64,000 nt of DNA from positions 427,647 through 491,646 of the forward strand of contig NZ_JACABA010000003.1 in the NCBI RefSeq assembly GCF_013377015.1, read 5' to 3'. The DNA is from Rhodopseudomonas sp. GTDB lineage: Bacteria; Pseudomonadota; Alphaproteobacteria; Rhizobiales; Xanthobacteraceae. Of this stretch, positions 62,975 through 64,000 are shown in pieces. A program made the position numbers and the translations under genes. The notes beneath the pieces were generated by a model. The model did not search any database. It saw only the letters and a list, made by a program, of their open reading frames with translations, and was not told the DNA's origin. Each line of letters starts with the position of its first letter. The first letter of the stretch is position 1.

Positions 62975-63850
62975 CTACCGACCCGTGCCGGATACGGCCT
63001 TGATTCCTCCGACGGCCCCTGGAACGATCGAGGGCGCGCGGATCGCGTTCGGAAGGTAGACGCCGCGGCGCTTCGGACACACCCGATAGCTGTCGGTGAG
63101 ACCGACCACGGTCTCCGCGGCGCCGAGGAAAAGGTAGCCGTCCGGCTCATTGACCCGCATCAGGCGGTTGAAAATGTCGGTCTTGGCGGCCTGATCAAAG
63201 TAAATCAGGACGTTGCGGCAGAAAATCACGTCGAATTTTCCGAGCGACGTGAAGTCTTGCAGCAGGTTGAACTGGCGGAACTGAACCAGCGCCTTGGTGT
63301 CGGCATTGAGTTGCCACATCGCGCCGACCTGCTTGAAGTGCTTGACCAGAGATTGGATCGGCAGGCCGCGCTGAACTTCAAACTGCGTATAGAGCCCGGC
63401 CTTGGATTTTTCCAATACCTCCGGCGACAGATCAGTCGCGATAATCTCGATACGCCAACCCGACAGCGCCGCCGCCATATCCTTCAAGATCATCGCCAGC
63501 GAATACGGCTCCTGCCCGGTGGACGCCGCCGCGCACCAGATCCGCAGACTGCGACGGCCGGCGCGCGCCTGGATCAGTTCGGGGATCACCGAATCCTTGA
63601 AATGATCGAACGGGGTCTTGTCGCGAAAGAAGAAGGTCTCGTTGGTGGTCATCGCCTCGACGACATCGTGAATGAGCGCCTCCGAACCGGCCCTCATCTT
63701 CTGCACGAGTTCGCTGATTCCAGGCACTGCGGCCTTGCGCGCGAGCGGAAGTAACCTGCTCTCGAGCAGGTACTTCTTGTCGGCCGACAACATCAACCCC
63801 GACCGTTCCTTCAGCAGCTTCTGCAAATACTCATAATCGAGGGGGGTCAT
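62975..63850 (-). CDS. cheR: Chemotaxis protein methyltransferase CheR
   Basis: A 291-residue protein from ATG 63850 (AGGAAA site). The N-terminal helical domain has LDYEYLQKLLKERSGLMLSA and AMTTNETFFFRDKTPFDHF; the AdoMet domain has LRIWCAAASTGQEPYSLAMI, EIIATDLSPEVLEKSKAGLY, and FDVIFCRNVLIYFD. It methylates glutamates of chemoreceptors. It lies between a probable cheW end and the PilZ-like gene in a chemotaxis operon that continues outside the window. Confidence 0.95.
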   Translation of the reverse strand: MTPLDYEYLQKLLKERSGLMLSADKKYLLESRLLPLARKAAVPGISELVQKMRAGSEALIHDVVEAMTTNETFFFRDKTPFDHFKDSVIPELIQARAGRRSLRIWCAAASTGQEPYSLAMILKDMAAALSGWRIEIIATDLSPEVLEKSKAGLYTQFEVQRGLPIQSLVKHFKQVGAMWQLNADTKALVQFRQFNLLQDFTSLGKFDVIFCRNVLIYFDQAAKTDIFNRLMRVNEPDGYLFLGAAETVVGLTDSYRVCPKRRGVYLPNAIRAPSIVPGAVGGIKAVSGTGR

Positions 63851-63947
63851 GGTTTGTTTCCTGGAGAAATTCCTGGCGATCGCAGGCGCGTTAGGAGCAA
63901 CGAGGCTTTTCGCGGCAATCGCGCGGAATTTCGTTTCACCGTGCCCG

Positions 63948-64000
63948 TCATGCTGCCAATTTTGCGGTTCCGATTTCGAGGACACGGTCGACGTCGAGGA
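63948..64000 (-). CDS. 3' end of a probable CheW coupling protein (5' part outside the window)
   Basis: The last visible codons on the minus strand read LDVDRVLEIGTAKLAA then TGA at 63948. The LDVDRVL motif is typical of the CheW C-terminus and the place, just before cheR, fits. With only 17 codons visible the call is tentative; another chemotaxis protein is possible. Confidence 0.45.
   Translation of the reverse strand, partial: LDVDRVLEIGTAKLAA

Noticed and set aside
62961..63080. N-terminal extension of the PilZ-like protein
   Set aside because: Lies inside cheR with shadow-like Arg-rich composition; ATG 62960 gives the family-like length.

Overview
The window reads as chromosomal DNA of a GC-rich alphaproteobacterium of the Bradyrhizobium/Rhodopseudomonas group. 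The evidence is family-level: alphaproteobacterial initiator tRNA, FixJ-type regulator, kdp operon with an extra leader ORF, a small SHSLHSADRATHLKIV-type protein that I know from this group, and a REP-like palindrome of the kind common in these genomes. No phage, transposase or CRISPR array was seen.

Layout. (a) 1-3.3 kb: a FecR/cadherin-repeat adhesin that runs off the left edge, divergent from a LapG-type periplasmic cysteine protease. (b) 3.4-12.5 kb: two small exported or membrane proteins, a frameshifted ArsR regulator with an upstream palindrome, then an OprB-type porin, an RND adaptor, a heavy-metal RND pump and a convergent TolC protein. (c) 13-27.3 kb: an accessory catabolic region with a 3-hydroxyisobutyrate-dehydrogenase-like enzyme, two different ABC binding proteins, a flavoprotein, a gutted aldehyde dehydrogenase, an iron-type alcohol dehydrogenase, a thioesterase, an acyl-CoA ligase, a dihydroxyacetophenone-dioxygenase-like cupin, a complete sugar-type ABC importer and an IclR regulator. 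Two of its transcription units share an 18-bp operator-like sequence. (d) 27.4-42.1 kb: a nicotinamide/nicotinate catabolic locus: PncA, enamidase, MarR regulator, a branched-chain-type ABC importer with a fused LivH-LivM permease, two proteins of unknown function (DUF1185 and UPF0280), 6-hydroxynicotinate reductase, and a two-subunit cytochrome-linked nicotinate dehydrogenase. Four copies of a GTTTGTNNACAAAC-like palindrome lie in its two divergent intergenic regions and join them into one regulon. (e) 42.6-50.7 kb: a complete kdp potassium-uptake operon with its KdpDE sensor system. (f) 50.8-56.6 kb: tRNA-fMet, coniferyl-aldehyde-dehydrogenase-like ALDH, GMC oxidoreductase, two SDR proteins and a CvpA protein. 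(g) 56.7-62.5 kb: a signalling block with a FixJ-like regulator, an orphan TctC-type binding protein placed 11 bp before a Cache hybrid kinase, and a REC-EAL response regulator. (h) 62.6-64 kb: PilZ-like protein, CheR and the end of a probable CheW.

The most coherent system is (d). Nicotinamide is deamidated by PncA, nicotinate is taken up by the ABC importer, hydroxylated by the NicA/NicB pair with electrons leaving through three c-type hemes, reduced by 6-hydroxynicotinate reductase, and opened by enamidase. This joins an aerobic-type first step to the reductive branch best known from anaerobic clostridial nicotinate fermentation. Enzymes for the steps after ring opening are not obvious, which makes the two unknown proteins in the operon attractive.
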